The notes below the pieces were generated by a model. The model ran no database searches, had not been told where the DNA came from, and worked only from the letters and a program-made list of their open reading frames with translations. From Cryptomeria japonica (Eukaryota; Streptophyta; Pinopsida; Cupressales; Cupressaceae): 64,000 bases of DNA. The stretch is from contig NC_081410.1 in NCBI RefSeq assembly GCF_030272615.1, positions 223,439,415-223,503,414 on the forward strand, read 5' to 3'. Below, in pieces: positions 46,700 through 56,821 of this stretch; the first letter of the stretch is position 1, and every line of letters begins with the position of its first letter. The position numbers and the translations under genes are program-made.

Positions 46700-47550
46700 C
46701 GGTTAGCGGTTTTCGCCATTTTGCTAAGATTAATCTGTGGGCATCTTTGGGCCATGAATAGATGAGAATCATCGGATCAAAACAGAGATGACTGCCTTTT
46801 AAGTGGGCCCTGCATCCGAGAATCACTTAACCTACCTTTTCATCAGTAAATACATGCCACATGGTAGTCAGCCATTTGCCATGGCAACTCGCTTGGGTCC
46901 CATTCTGGATCTGCCACGTGCCATCTTTTATTATTCCCACATAACTGTTGGTTACACCTTGGCAGGCCCTTAATAATCCTTTTAGAACTACGTGTCACTT
47001 GACATATCCCTATCGAGCCCCACAAAAGTAGCAGCTATTTTGCCACGTCACACCTACGTGTGACTTCCACCTGTCTTTCGCGACTTCATGAACACTAATC
47101 ATCATTCAACTTATGGCCATGAAATCACGAGAACCGTCGGATCAAAACCAGTGATGAATGCCTTTTAAGTTTGTGTTTAGCCTACCCTTTGGGCCCACCA
47201 ACCCTATTCGTGACTTCGTGATGAGTAAACCACAAGCATCTCTCGGTCGTGAAACAACACGAGCCGTCAATCTTGGCCTGACCTGATTACCTTTTAACCG
47301 AAGGGAAAGTCCTCATTACTGGGTCCCGCCAAACCTTTTCACGACTTCATGAAGAGTAAACCATGTTTATCTTAATCTCACGAACTCACGCTATCCGTCC
47401 AATCAGATGAGACTTGACCGGTATTTAACTTTGGCTCGAACCTATGTGTCAGGTCCACCTTTCTGCCTTTCGCTATTTCGCGATGGATAAATTGTGAGCA
47501 CTTTTGGGTCATGAATCAATGCGGACCGATAGATCAACAGAAAGCTGCGT
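46700..47550. repeat. Degenerate GC-richer repeats in element D 5' LTR
   Basis: Counterpart of 33000-33830: CGTC(G/A)GATCA-like words near 46769, 47131, 47264 and 47393. Many differences between the two LTRs here are CG against TG or CA, as methylated CpG decay would give. Confidence 0.5.
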
Positions 47551-47936
47551 GATGCTTACAAGGCCCGACAGCCATTTAGGAGAAGGCATATTTAAAAGCG
47601 GGAATTAAAACAATTGAAGGGACCACCTAGGTAAATTACAAGGTGGGAAACAATTCACGACAAAGGGACCCATTACTTAAGTGAATAAAGTAATGCAGAA
47701 ATAGAAGCCAAAGGGTTTTTAACAGTCATTAAAGCGAATGAAAAACCTGAACCCTAAACCCATTAGGATTTGAAACAACCTTGAAGCAATAAGAACATAC
47801 CAAACTCAAAAACATTTAGACTTAGCCAATAATGGAAAAAGCACACCCATTTATAAATAGTGATAACACTATGCACACAATGCAGACTCTAAGAATGAAT
47901 GAATGATACCTAAGATGATAGACACTTTTTCTTTTT

Positions 47937-48215
47937 CTAATAGTGTTTGAGGAATGTTGCTATAGTTTTCTCTACCAATTGTCTAATGGCTTCTTTTTGA
48001 GTTGCTCTTTGTATTTTTTTCCTTAGTTTCTCATCAAGGCGAACAGACTTTCGGATTTCATCATCTATGATGGCCGCAACTATGTCATATTGGGCATGAT
48101 TGACTCTTAACTCCCAAGTGAGGTTATCTAAACTATCAATTAGTTGTAATTGGTCAGTGTTTGATCCAAGATTTGGTTGTTCAAATGGGAATTCTCCATC
48201 TCCTCTAATACCCAT
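47937..48215 (-). pseudogene. Element A upstream ORF, first copy of a 92-codon module
   Basis: The ATG at 48215 and stop at 47937 give 279 bp, open throughout. It shares FPFEQPNL, YDIV and AIID with 27482-27760, the second copy, which lay just downstream before D inserted between them. A start further upstream (48251) is possible, but similarity begins at 48215. The protein is acidic then basic and helical. Function unknown. Confidence 0.6.
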
Positions 48216-48251
48216 GGACTTAGGTATGATTCCTATAATATAACGTGACAC

Positions 48252-48918
48252 TAATCTTAAGGTATTTTTGGTGAAATGACTTATGTGAGGACTTTGTGTG
48301 ATGACTCTAATGGGAATTCTACATGAATTGAGTACCTAGGACCTATTATCACTTGAAAGTAACATTTTCATCATCTTTGAATTTGTGCAAAAAGGTTTGG
48401 TTTCTACATTGGTTTTGTTGTTTGCACTTGTTTTTCTTGTTGAACACTGAAACTCTTGACTTTGTTTTGATTTGAATCTTGCAATATTTTGGAATTTGTT
48501 CAAGTAAAGAAAAGAGCACAATAGTCATATCAAAAAGAATAAAACCATGAATATAGCAATTGTTTTAGGAAAGTTTTTTCAAATTTCCATGAATGTTGGA
48601 ATCTTTTTCAAGACCCCTTTTTTTTTTTTGTATTTGGGCAATTCAATATCAGACACTCTCCTAATATCAAAAGGTCACAAGTATTATCACAACCCACATC
48701 TTGATACTCCATCATCTCAAGCAGTCATGTCACACCCTAGGGTGCACCCATTTTTTTGCCTTTTTTTGAAAAATTAGACCAAATAAGTTTGCTCCTCAAT
48801 TGGTCCATTATCTTGGGAGATTTATGGTGAGTGTCTTGGGGGTAGATTTTTCCTCACCCTTGCACTATGATAAAACAAGTGTTTGGTTACTGACTCGACT
48901 TCGCTTCTAATTTCTAAG
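48252..48918 (-). other. Element A leader, part next to the solo LTR
   Basis: 667 bp with T-rich tracts (for example 48617-48633) and no supported gene or named signal. Confidence 0.5.
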
Positions 48919-49737
48919 TGTTAGATGCAACGACAGTCCCAAAGACACTGAGAGGGGGGGGTGAATCATTGTCTAATCGGTTAATGGAATATTTGAACTT
49001 ATTTATAACTTGTATCGATAAAAAAACAATAATGCAACAAAGAGATATAACAGAGACAACATAAATGCACACCATAACAAAAGATATTTTGGCGAGGAAA
49101 CTCGGTAAGGGAAAAACCTTGATGGGATTTGTGACCCATAATATTTACTCACTGGCCAATATGAATAAATATCTTACAATAGGGCCCTACACATGCAGGA
49201 AGGCCAATAGCCTAGAGCGCACTGCTCAATGAAAGAGTCTCATTGACTATAAAATGGATAATTAAATCCAAGACAATGTACTGCTCAAAATAGCATCTGT
49301 AATGCTTGATTCAGTACCGGTTTAAGCTCTATCAGAAACCTTAACCAAAAACCCATCGGCGAATGATATTCACTCAAATAACATACCTTCCATGATCTAT
49401 TACATAATTGCCTTTCTCCTATTCTATATATTTTCTCATTTCAAAATGACCTATAAGATCTCATACATATATGAGTCTTTATAATACATCATGTTAGCTT
49501 ATAGATAATTAATTACATTACAATACAAGTCATATAAACAAAACTTGTCTTATGTTGGCCTGAGTGTCGGTATGCTTTATTATTGGTGTAAATTAGATGT
49601 CGATGAATGAACTTTTTGTGCCTGTCGATCCTGGTAGATGATGTCTACATTGTCGGTGAACCTGTAGAATCCTGTTATCAGTTGGTTTCCATCAATGACA
49701 ACATCAACCATTCTCATGTGAGTGTAGAATTCCAACA
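48919..49737 (-). mobile_element. Solo LTR related to element C
   Basis: On the minus strand it runs from TGTTGGAATTC to CTAACA, 819 bp, and matches the element C LTR in its conserved parts (the GTGAGCTCTAGG-like, GGTTTTTCCC-like and C-rich end segments). Flanks CTAAG and CCAAG form a 5-bp target duplication with one mismatch. Loss of the interior by LTR-LTR recombination explains the form. It sits in the leader of element A in the opposite orientation to C. Confidence 0.8.
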
Positions 49738-49742
49738 CCAAG

Positions 49743-51240
49743 GTGTTTAGACAGGGTTCCATTCAAGTGGTCACAATCAATAGCGGTTTACACTCCGTTG
49801 AGGGAGGTCTCCCAATCTGTAGAGGTTACGCTCTACAGATTTTAATGTACTGTATAGGAATTGAGGGAGGCATAACATTGTTGTGACAGCATGTAACACT
49901 CGTCGCACGTTATTTTCATCACATATGCATTTGATTATAGTGGTTTGGATTACTTGGCTTTAGTCATTGGCCACTTAGGTCATTCCCCTCTCACCAGCCT
50001 TAATGGCGTGCTAAGGGAAACTCGGGAGGGTAGGCCTTCTAAAGGATTTAATTGCATAAAATAAAGGAAAACATTAAAAAAGAGAGTCTGGTTTTCTGAT
50101 CACCCATTCAAGGGGAGAGCATAATACCTATCCCTTAGAATACACAAAAGACAAGGTTCTTTTTATCCCTTCATTGCAATGATTTTCTATTCTAAGTGGA
50201 GATGTTGCTCCAAACAGACATGGTGTTCATTTTAACCAGCATAGCAATGATGAAAGTTGTTTGGTTCTTTATTAAAGCACCAAAAAGAAGTGTTTCTAAG
50301 CTACCCCTATAGAAAAATAATAATTTTAGACAAAACACGATGGGCTATCCAGCCTAATTTGCAGGTTACAAAGTTCTCTCTTTTCATAGGCAGAGAGGTA
50401 TTCTGGTAAAAACCAGAACTGTAATAAAATAGAAAACAAAAAACAAAACCTATCAAATGTGACTAACCTACTAATCAAATGTGAACTGATATCATATCAA
50501 ATGCAACATGATGGACCATCAATTGTGAACTATTGTGTAATAAATTGTGACATGATGACTGATCAATTGTGATATGATATGATAGCACTTGTGACTTTTG
50601 AAAAAAAAAATTGATTTTGAATTTTTTATTTTTATTTTTTATTTTTACGAACTTTTAACAAAAAAATAGAAGGAAAAGATAGAAGATAGAAGAGTTATTC
50701 TTAAATGATGTTGTTCCACACTACGCGAGCCAACACATTAATTTCATCAAAGAACTTGTACTTGGTTAGAAAGCAATTGATGGTTCTGTGATACTGAGCG
50801 ATCTCCCCTCTTTCTTCGATTTCACGTAGCTCCTTTTCAACCTTTAGAAGTTTCTGATAATATTTTTTTTGTCTCCTATTTTTCTTTGCCTTCCTTGCAC
50901 TTGAAATTTGGAATGTCACCTTTCTTGCCATTGAATTAGAAACATTTTATATGCAGAAATAAATTTTTTTAGAATTCGATAAAAATTCAGGGTTAGATGC
51001 GCAATACAAAATCATGCAAAAATGACACAAGAATTTTTTAATTATCAATCTTCTAGGGCAATTGCGATTTGTTTAGGAAATTGTGACATTCTATGTGATC
51101 AATTGCAATATGTTGTTAGGGCGATTGTGATATGATATGAGCAATTGTGAATTTCTGTGTATGCAATTGCGACGTCCAATTTCTTGTGTCCGTATGGATC
51201 TATAAAACATGTCAAAACAAAAATCAAAGGTCAGAATGAT
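49743..51240 (-). other. Element A leader, LTR-proximal part
   Basis: 1.5 kb. Parts near 49970-50180 resemble the leader of element B. A/T tracts occur at 50600-50660. One 76-codon ORF (50701-50931) is listed separately; nothing else is supported. Confidence 0.5.
50701..50931 (-). CDS. Small basic ORF in element A leader
   Basis: 76 intact codons beginning 329 bp after the 5' LTR. The N-terminal half is strongly basic (SARKAKKNRRQKKYYQK), followed by a Glu-rich helix. It could be a leader ORF or a chance frame in low-complexity DNA. I recognise no family. Confidence 0.3.
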   Translation of the reverse strand: MARKVTFQISSARKAKKNRRQKKYYQKLLKVEKELREIEERGEIAQYHRTINCFLTKYKFFDEINVLARVVWNNII

Positions 51241-51257
51241 TCACGTCAGGTTCACCA
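51241..51257 (-). promoter_or_regulatory. Primer binding site of element A (tRNA not assigned)
   Basis: On the minus strand TGGTGAACCTGACGTGA begins two bases after the 5' LTR. It differs from the element B site at three positions. It fixes the LTR end at 51260. Confidence 0.7.
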
Positions 51258-51259
51258 AA

Positions 51260-52243
51260 TGTCATCATGCTTGAAATTATTAGGAATATGAGGCTAATTA
51301 GACTAAAAGGACAAATCACAAGAATCCTTAACTAATTAAACCGATTCTAAACACAATTCAATGAAATAAATGAAGGAAATAAGAAGATTAAACTAATTAA
51401 AACTCCCTATTCTCCACTTGTGCTTCCATTGTTCTTCTCCATTGTTGTTGATGTAGGTGGCTCTCTGGTATTGCACTTGATTTCCTACATAAGATAAGCA
51501 ACAATATTGAAGACTGTGATTCTAGACTGAATTGAGCAAAGAGGTTGAATTATAGATTTTCAAAACAAAGGGGGGTGAGGATTTGAACTCAAGTGTTGAT
51601 TGATAGATAACTAATTTAGATTGATCAGTGAACTCAATTGATTGAGTACTCAACTGGATTGATTGAAGAGTGAATTGGATTGAATGATTAGTCAACTCAA
51701 TTGATTGATTAGTGAACTGAATAGATTAGGGAGATGACTCACTTGATTAGTTAGTGAACTGAATAGTTAAAAAGGATGATTGATGAGTTAACTGATTACA
51801 CAACTGATTTGATCAATCAGTTCTGATTTTAGCATGTGTTGTAGAAATTTGAAATTTAATTTAATTTTCATTTTCAATTTAGATTTGAATTTGTTCATTC
51901 GAATGTTGAAATGCTCATGGAAATAACTGAAATTCAGATTTGGGGAAAATGTGAATTTGGAAATATGAAATTAGATGAAATGATATTAAATTCGAATTTG
52001 GGGAAATATGAAATGAAATTAGATGGAATTAATTGAAATTATAATTTGGGGATTTGGAAGAATAAGTTAATTAATTTAAATCATTTAAATGAAATTATTT
52101 AAACATTAGAGATTGAATTAATTAAATAATAAAGATTATTTAACTAAGGAATAAATTATAATTAATTAAATAATTAAAGAATTACTTAATTAAATAGATG
52201 AATAATTATTGTAGAATTAATGAGACATTTTTAGGTGTCTACA
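51260..52243 (-). repeat. 5' LTR of element A
   Basis: 984 bp, on the minus strand TGTAGACACC to GATGACA. The first ten bases equal those of the element B LTR. It is AT-rich and includes ATTGATTGA-type short repeats at 51590-51830. The partner LTR is outside the window. Confidence 0.8.
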
Positions 52244-52357
52244 GAAATAAATCATGATTAGAAGAAATAGTTAGTTTAATCAAATAATTAAAGAATTACT
52301 TAATTAAATAGATGAATAATTATTGTAGAATTAATGAGACATTTTTAGGTGTCTACA
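52244..52357. repeat. Duplicated LTR end at the A/E junction
   Basis: About 77 bp ending TTTTTAGGTGTCTACA (about 52281-52357) repeat the last bases of the A LTR with an offset of 114 bp. Element E coding sequence begins directly after the second copy. Confidence 0.7.
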
Positions 52358-53478
52358 AAAATAATTATACTATCTGGAAGGACTGGATGGAAGTTCATCT
52401 AAAGTGTCTTGGTGAAGATTATTGGAAGATTACAAAGAATGTTTGCAATGTTCCTCAGAATGGACCAGTTACTGCTGATGAGATCAAGGAAGTTGAACAT
52501 AAGATAAGGGCTAAGGAAGCATTGTTGAGTGCTTTGACCGATTCAAACATGACTAATGTAATAGGACTTCAGACTGCACATGAGATCTAGAAGAAGTTGG
52601 AGACCTTGTATGAAGGAGATGTGCAAGTTAAAGTTGCAAAGTTGTAAATTTTGAAAGGAAAGTATGAAGCATTGAAAATGGGAGAAGATGAAAATATATC
52701 AACCTTTATGGCTAAGATGAATGATCTTGTCATGAATATTAGATGTGTCAGTGGAACCCTTGAAGAAGATGAGATTGTTGCTAAGGAGTTGAGATCTTTG
52801 TCTCTTGCTTACAAACATAAGATAATTGCTACTGATGAGATCTGCAGTGTGACTACCATGGCTAGAGACATGTTGGTTAGAAAGATTACTCTATTTGAGT
52901 TAAGAGAATTTGGAGAATCACATGGGAAATATGAGACTGTATTCAGAGCCTCTGTATCCGAGAAGCAGAAATATGATCTAAGAGAAAGTTCATGATGGGT
53001 ATCCGGATTTGAAAGAGAAAGGAGAGAGATGGAAGAACAAAAGGGAGAGTTGGATGAGCTTGAAACACTTATTGCTTGGAGATTGCCTAAGGAAGCTGGT
53101 AAGTATGATGGGAAGTTACCTTTGAAATGTTTATCTTGCAATAAGATAGGACATTTTTCTTCTAGATGTCCTGAGAGAATGTCCAGATATGATAGGCATG
53201 AGAAATTTGATACGCATGATAGATTTGACAAGAAGGACATATATGAGAAGAATGATAAGAATGATAATCCCTACAAGCCCTACCATAAGTACAAAAATCA
53301 GAAGAGATGCTACAATGCAATTAATGAAGGTGTGACAGATGAAGAATCTGACAATGGTAATTTAGGAGACGAGTTTGTGTTTATTGCTATCAAAGAAGAC
53401 GATATGATACCAGTGAATACTACAAGATGCATTGTTGAGGAGAAAGCCTTGGCTACGAATATTGAAGAAAGAGATGAA
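52358..53478 (+). pseudogene. Element E gag
   Basis: Begins inside the copia gag N-terminal motif (NYTIWKDWMEVHLKCLG), so only a few residues are lost. The UBN2-type capsid region spans about 52400-52900. The zinc knuckle CLSCNKIGHFSSRC at 53132-53170 is intact in all four ligands. A charged Lys/Asp-rich tail follows. Stops: TAG 52588, TAA 52645, TGA 52993. The frame is continuous with protease across TAG 53479. Confidence 0.85.
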
Positions 53479-55100
53479 TAGGTAATAGGCAGTGGTTGTT
53501 CACATAATATGACATGTGATAAAAGTAAATATGTGAGTATGGAAATGTATGATGGTGGTATAGTAAGATTTGGAGATGATAAAGCTTGTGTGATTTGTGG
53601 TAGAGGTTCTATATATTTTGATGGTAAGAATAACACTGATGATGTCTTATATGTTGAAGGATTAAAGCATAATCTTCTGAGTGTTGGATAGATGGTTGAA
53701 AAGGGATATGGTTTGCAATTTAAGAATGGTAAATGCAAGATCCTAAATGGCTCTAGTGTAGAGATTGCAACAGGGACTAAAACTAAAAGTAATATCTTTC
53801 ACCTGAATGCTAGTGAGAAAAGTTGTTTGATTGCTCAAATAGATGAAAGTTGGTTGTGGCATATGAGAATGTGTCATGTTAAATTTGATTATATGGTAAG
53901 GATAAGTTCTACTCAAGTTATTAGAGATCTTCCTAAGATTGTGAAGCCCTCTAATCTAGTATGTAAATAATGTCAATTGGGGAAGCAAACTAGAACATCA
54001 TTTAAAAGAAAATTGTATGCATATAATGGACTATTAGATCTTGTGCATACTGACTTGTGTGGACCTACTAGAGTTAGAAGCATGCAGGGTGACAAGTATT
54101 TCATGTTGTTGATTGATGACTATTCAAGAATGATGTGGGTGACTTTTCTAAGGGAAAAATCAAAAGCATTGAAAAAATTTAAGATATTCAAAGCAAAGGG
54201 GAAGACTGAGACTGGATTGAAGCTGAAGTGTTTGAGATTTGATAGAGGAGAATAATTCACATCTGGTGAGTTTGATACATTTTGTGAGAGGATTTGAATT
54301 AGAAGACAATTATCTGCCCCTAGAACCCCTTAGCATAATGGAATTGTTGAAAGCAAGAATAGAACAATCTTGGATGTTGCTAGAACGATGTTGATTGAAG
54401 GAAATGTTGCACAAATCTTTTGGAAGGAAGTTGTTAGCACTGTTGTTATACATTTAACCATGTGTATATAAAAGGTGATTCTGGTAAGACTCCTTATGAG
54501 TTATGGTTTGGTCATGTTCCTATAGTTAGATATTTCAGAGTTTTTGGAAGTAAATGTTATATCAAAAGAGATGATGATATAGGAAAGTTTGATGTAAGAT
54601 GTGATGAAGGAATTTTCTTGGGATATTCAACTAATAGTAAGGCCTATCAGTGTTACAATAAGAGGTTGAGAAAGATAGTAGAAAGTGCAAATGTAAAAGT
54701 TGATGAATGTCTTGGTAAGTACATCAAAGCTTGTGGATATGAGATTGATGAACAAGGCATTGCTTCTAAGCCTGCACATACTGAGATACTGGAGCAGATT
54801 AGTCTGGTAGAGATAGTTGATCTGGATATTGTTACTACCATTGAAGGACTTCAAGAGCCTAAGAATCAAAATATTTTGAAGACTCCAAGGTATGTGAAAT
54901 TGAATCATTCTGAAAAACAAATTATTGGTGATAAGAACAAGGGTGTAATGACTAGAAGACTTGTTGCTAAAGAGATATGTTTGATTTCTAAGACTGAGCC
55001 TAAAGATGTTGTTGAAGCATGTAAGGATGAGAATTGGATAAAAGATATGGAGGAAGAGTTGAATCAGATTAAAATAATAACACTTGGGAGCTTTTTTCAA
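53479..55100 (+). pseudogene. Element E protease and integrase
   Basis: The protease motif is GSGCSHNMT at about 53492, where family members have Asp first: GAC to GGC has removed the catalytic Asp. The pre-integrase zinc motif follows (LWHMRMCH, then CKxCQLG). The core has Asp in VHTDLCGP, Asp in RFDRGE and Glu in NGIVESKNR. Stops: TAG 53479 and 53689, TAA 53968 and 54253, TGA 54295, TAG 54331. A frameshift near 54440 moves to the next frame, which then encodes the integrase C-terminal region and the linker to RT. Confidence 0.85.
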
Positions 55101-56531
55101 GACCTAAAGACAAAAATGTGATTGGAACTAAATTGCTTTTCCTGTAATAAATTGAATGAAGCTGATGAAGTGGTAAGAAATAAAGCAATATTAGTGTGTA
55201 AGGAATGCTCTCAAATGGAAGGTATTGATTATGAAGAAAACTTTTCTCCTATAGCCAGAATTGAAGTTGTTAGATTGATGCTTGCATGTGCTTCTTATAA
55301 GAATTTCAAGGTTTATCAGATGGATGTCAAGTCAGCCTTTTTGAATGGTGATCTTGAGGAGGAAGTCTACATTGAGAAACCAGATGGATTTTATTTATCA
55401 GATGAAGGGGATATGGTATGCAAATTAAAGAAAGCTTTGTATGGACTGAAGCAAGCCCCTAGAGCCTGGTATGCAAGATTAGATACGTACTTGATGAAGT
55501 TAGGATTTTGTAAAGGTACTGTTGATAGTAACTTATACTTTAAGGTTGAGAATGATAACATTTTGATTGTTGAAGTATTTATGGATGATATTATATTTGG
55601 AGGAGATGATGATTTGAGTATGAAGTTTGTTGATGATATGCAAATGGAATTTGAGATGTCTATGATAGGTGAAATGAAATTCTTCTTAGGATTGTAGATT
55701 ACTCAAACCAATAAAGGTAATTTCATTTCTAAATATAAGTATGTGAAGGAATTGTTGAAGAAATTTGGGTTAGATGATTCTGAACCTATTGGAACTCCTA
55801 TGGTGACTCAATGCAAATTGTCTAAGAATGATCAATCTAAGAAATTGAATCAGACCTTGTATAGATCTATGGTTGGTGGAATATTGTACTTGACTTAGAA
55901 TAGACTGGATATTATGCATGTTGTGTGTCTTTGTGCTATATTTCAAGTTGATCTGAAAGAGACTCATGTTACTATTGTGAAAAGAATTTTCACATACTTG
56001 AAGAAAACTATTGACTATGGGTTGTGGTATCTAGAGAATTATGATTTTATGCTTTGTTCCTATATTAATGTTGATTGGGTAGGTGATGTAGATGATTGGA
56101 AGAGAACTACTAGGGGATCATTCTTTTTGGGGAAGAAGTTGGTGTCATGGGCTAGCAAGAAACATGATGCTATATCTCTATCTACTGCTGAAGTTGAATA
56201 CATTATTGCTGCTACAAATTGTACTTAGGTAGTTTGGATGAAATATATATTGAAAGACAATAGGGTTGTGTATGAAGAGCCTATTGTTATCTACTCTAAC
56301 AATTCAAGTGCTATTAGTATTTCCAAGAACCCGGTATTGCCTTCTAAAATGAAGCATATATCAATTAAGTATCATTTCTTGTGGGAGAAAATTAGTGATG
56401 AAGAAGTAAAAATGGAGTATGTATCTACAAAAGATCAGATTGCAAATATTTTTACTAAGCCTTTGCCTGCATATACATTTGTGCATTTGAGAGACAAGTT
56501 AGGGTTATTTTCCCCTCCTAATGAGAAATAG
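55101..56531 (+). pseudogene. Element E reverse transcriptase and RNase H
   Basis: RT motifs: YQMDVKSAFLNGDLEEEVY, KALYGLKQAPRAWY and the catalytic FMDD at about 55580 (usually YVDD in this family, so both variable positions differ). RNase H follows with LVSWASKKHDAISLSTAEVEY and IYSNNSSAI, where the usual Asp is Ser. The end is TAG at 56529-56531. Stops: TGA 55119 region, TAG 55695, TAG 55896, TAG 56226. The start of RT near 55100-55160 has small frame disturbances. Confidence 0.88.
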
Positions 56532-56663
56532 GTGCATTGAGATGCGTCAATCCAGTGGTCTTTACAATATTATCTCTTTATTGGGGTTGATGAGTTGTTT
56601 TAGAGTTGTGACTCTGTTGTTTTAGAGAGAAGCTTAATCAATTTATATCTTTGACATTATTGT

Positions 56664-56674
56664 CAAAGGGGGAG
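56664..56674 (+). promoter_or_regulatory. Internal polypurine tract of element E
   Basis: CAAAGGGGGAG follows TTTGACA-TTAT-TGTCAAA, a perfect 7-bp inverted repeat that overlaps the tract. The same word lies at 5339 in element C. Confidence 0.5.
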
Positions 56675-56808
56675 AGAAGCAAGTGAAAAACCATTTTATC
56701 TTTGATCCTTGTGTGCATGATCTTAAGGGGATTCTATTGGATTTTTGTTGATGTTGATTCATTCATTTTCATTGATTATTTTTCACATTCAAATGTTGCC
56801 ATCAATGC

Positions 56809-56819
56809 TAAAGGGGAAT
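56809..56819 (+). promoter_or_regulatory. Polypurine tract at element E 3' LTR
   Basis: TAAAGGGGAAT, preceded by GCCATCAATGC as in element C, sits at the 3' LTR start. It is slightly degenerate. Confidence 0.6.
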
Positions 56820-56821
56820 AT

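Larger units (their letters stand above)
27780..47868 (-). mobile_element. Element D: 20.1 kb Ty3/gypsy retrotransposon with giant protein-coding LTRs
   Basis: Direct repeats 27780-34154 (6375 bp) and 41450-47868 (6419 bp) begin TGTTGTT and end ATAACA on the plus strand, and the element is flanked by perfect CTATG target duplications (27775-27779, 47869-47873). The 7.3 kb interior carries gag, protease, RNase H, RT, RNase H and integrase, all minus strand, so the right repeat is the 5' LTR. Each LTR holds a sense ORF of about 1230 codons. Frameshifts lie near 39.0 kb, 36728 and 34921. I could not identify a convincing primer site or polypurine tract. By eye the LTRs are roughly 94-95 percent identical. 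Confidence 0.92.
41450..47868 (-). repeat. 5' LTR of element D (6419 bp)
   Basis: Direct-repeat partner of 27780-34154. On the minus strand it starts TGTTATCACTATTTATAAATGG, so a TATA-like word lies only about ten bases inside the terminus. It is followed on the plus strand by CTATG, the target duplication. Confidence 0.92.
1..52243 (-). mobile_element. Element A: Tat-type Ty3/gypsy retrotransposon, 3' end outside window, split by four insertions
   Basis: The pieces of A are 51260-52243 (5' LTR), 49738-51259 and 47869-48918 (leader and upstream ORF), 25508-27779 (upstream ORF copy and gag), 6292-7766 (gag end, protease, G-patch) and 1-387 (acidic linker before RT). RT, integrase and the 3' LTR would lie left of position 1. 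The pieces rejoin when the insertions are removed: at B the flanks share GTAGC and the gag frame continues, at C the flanks are TATGA/AATGA and the frame continues, and at D both flanks carry CTATG. Gag, protease and G-patch resemble those of element B domain by domain, so A and B are members of the same broad group. A is older than everything inside it. Confidence 0.85.

Noticed and set aside
27780-47868. Large direct repeats as a segmental duplication
   Set aside because: Perfect CTATG flanks, TG/CA ends and a single gypsy interior between them fit LTRs much better.
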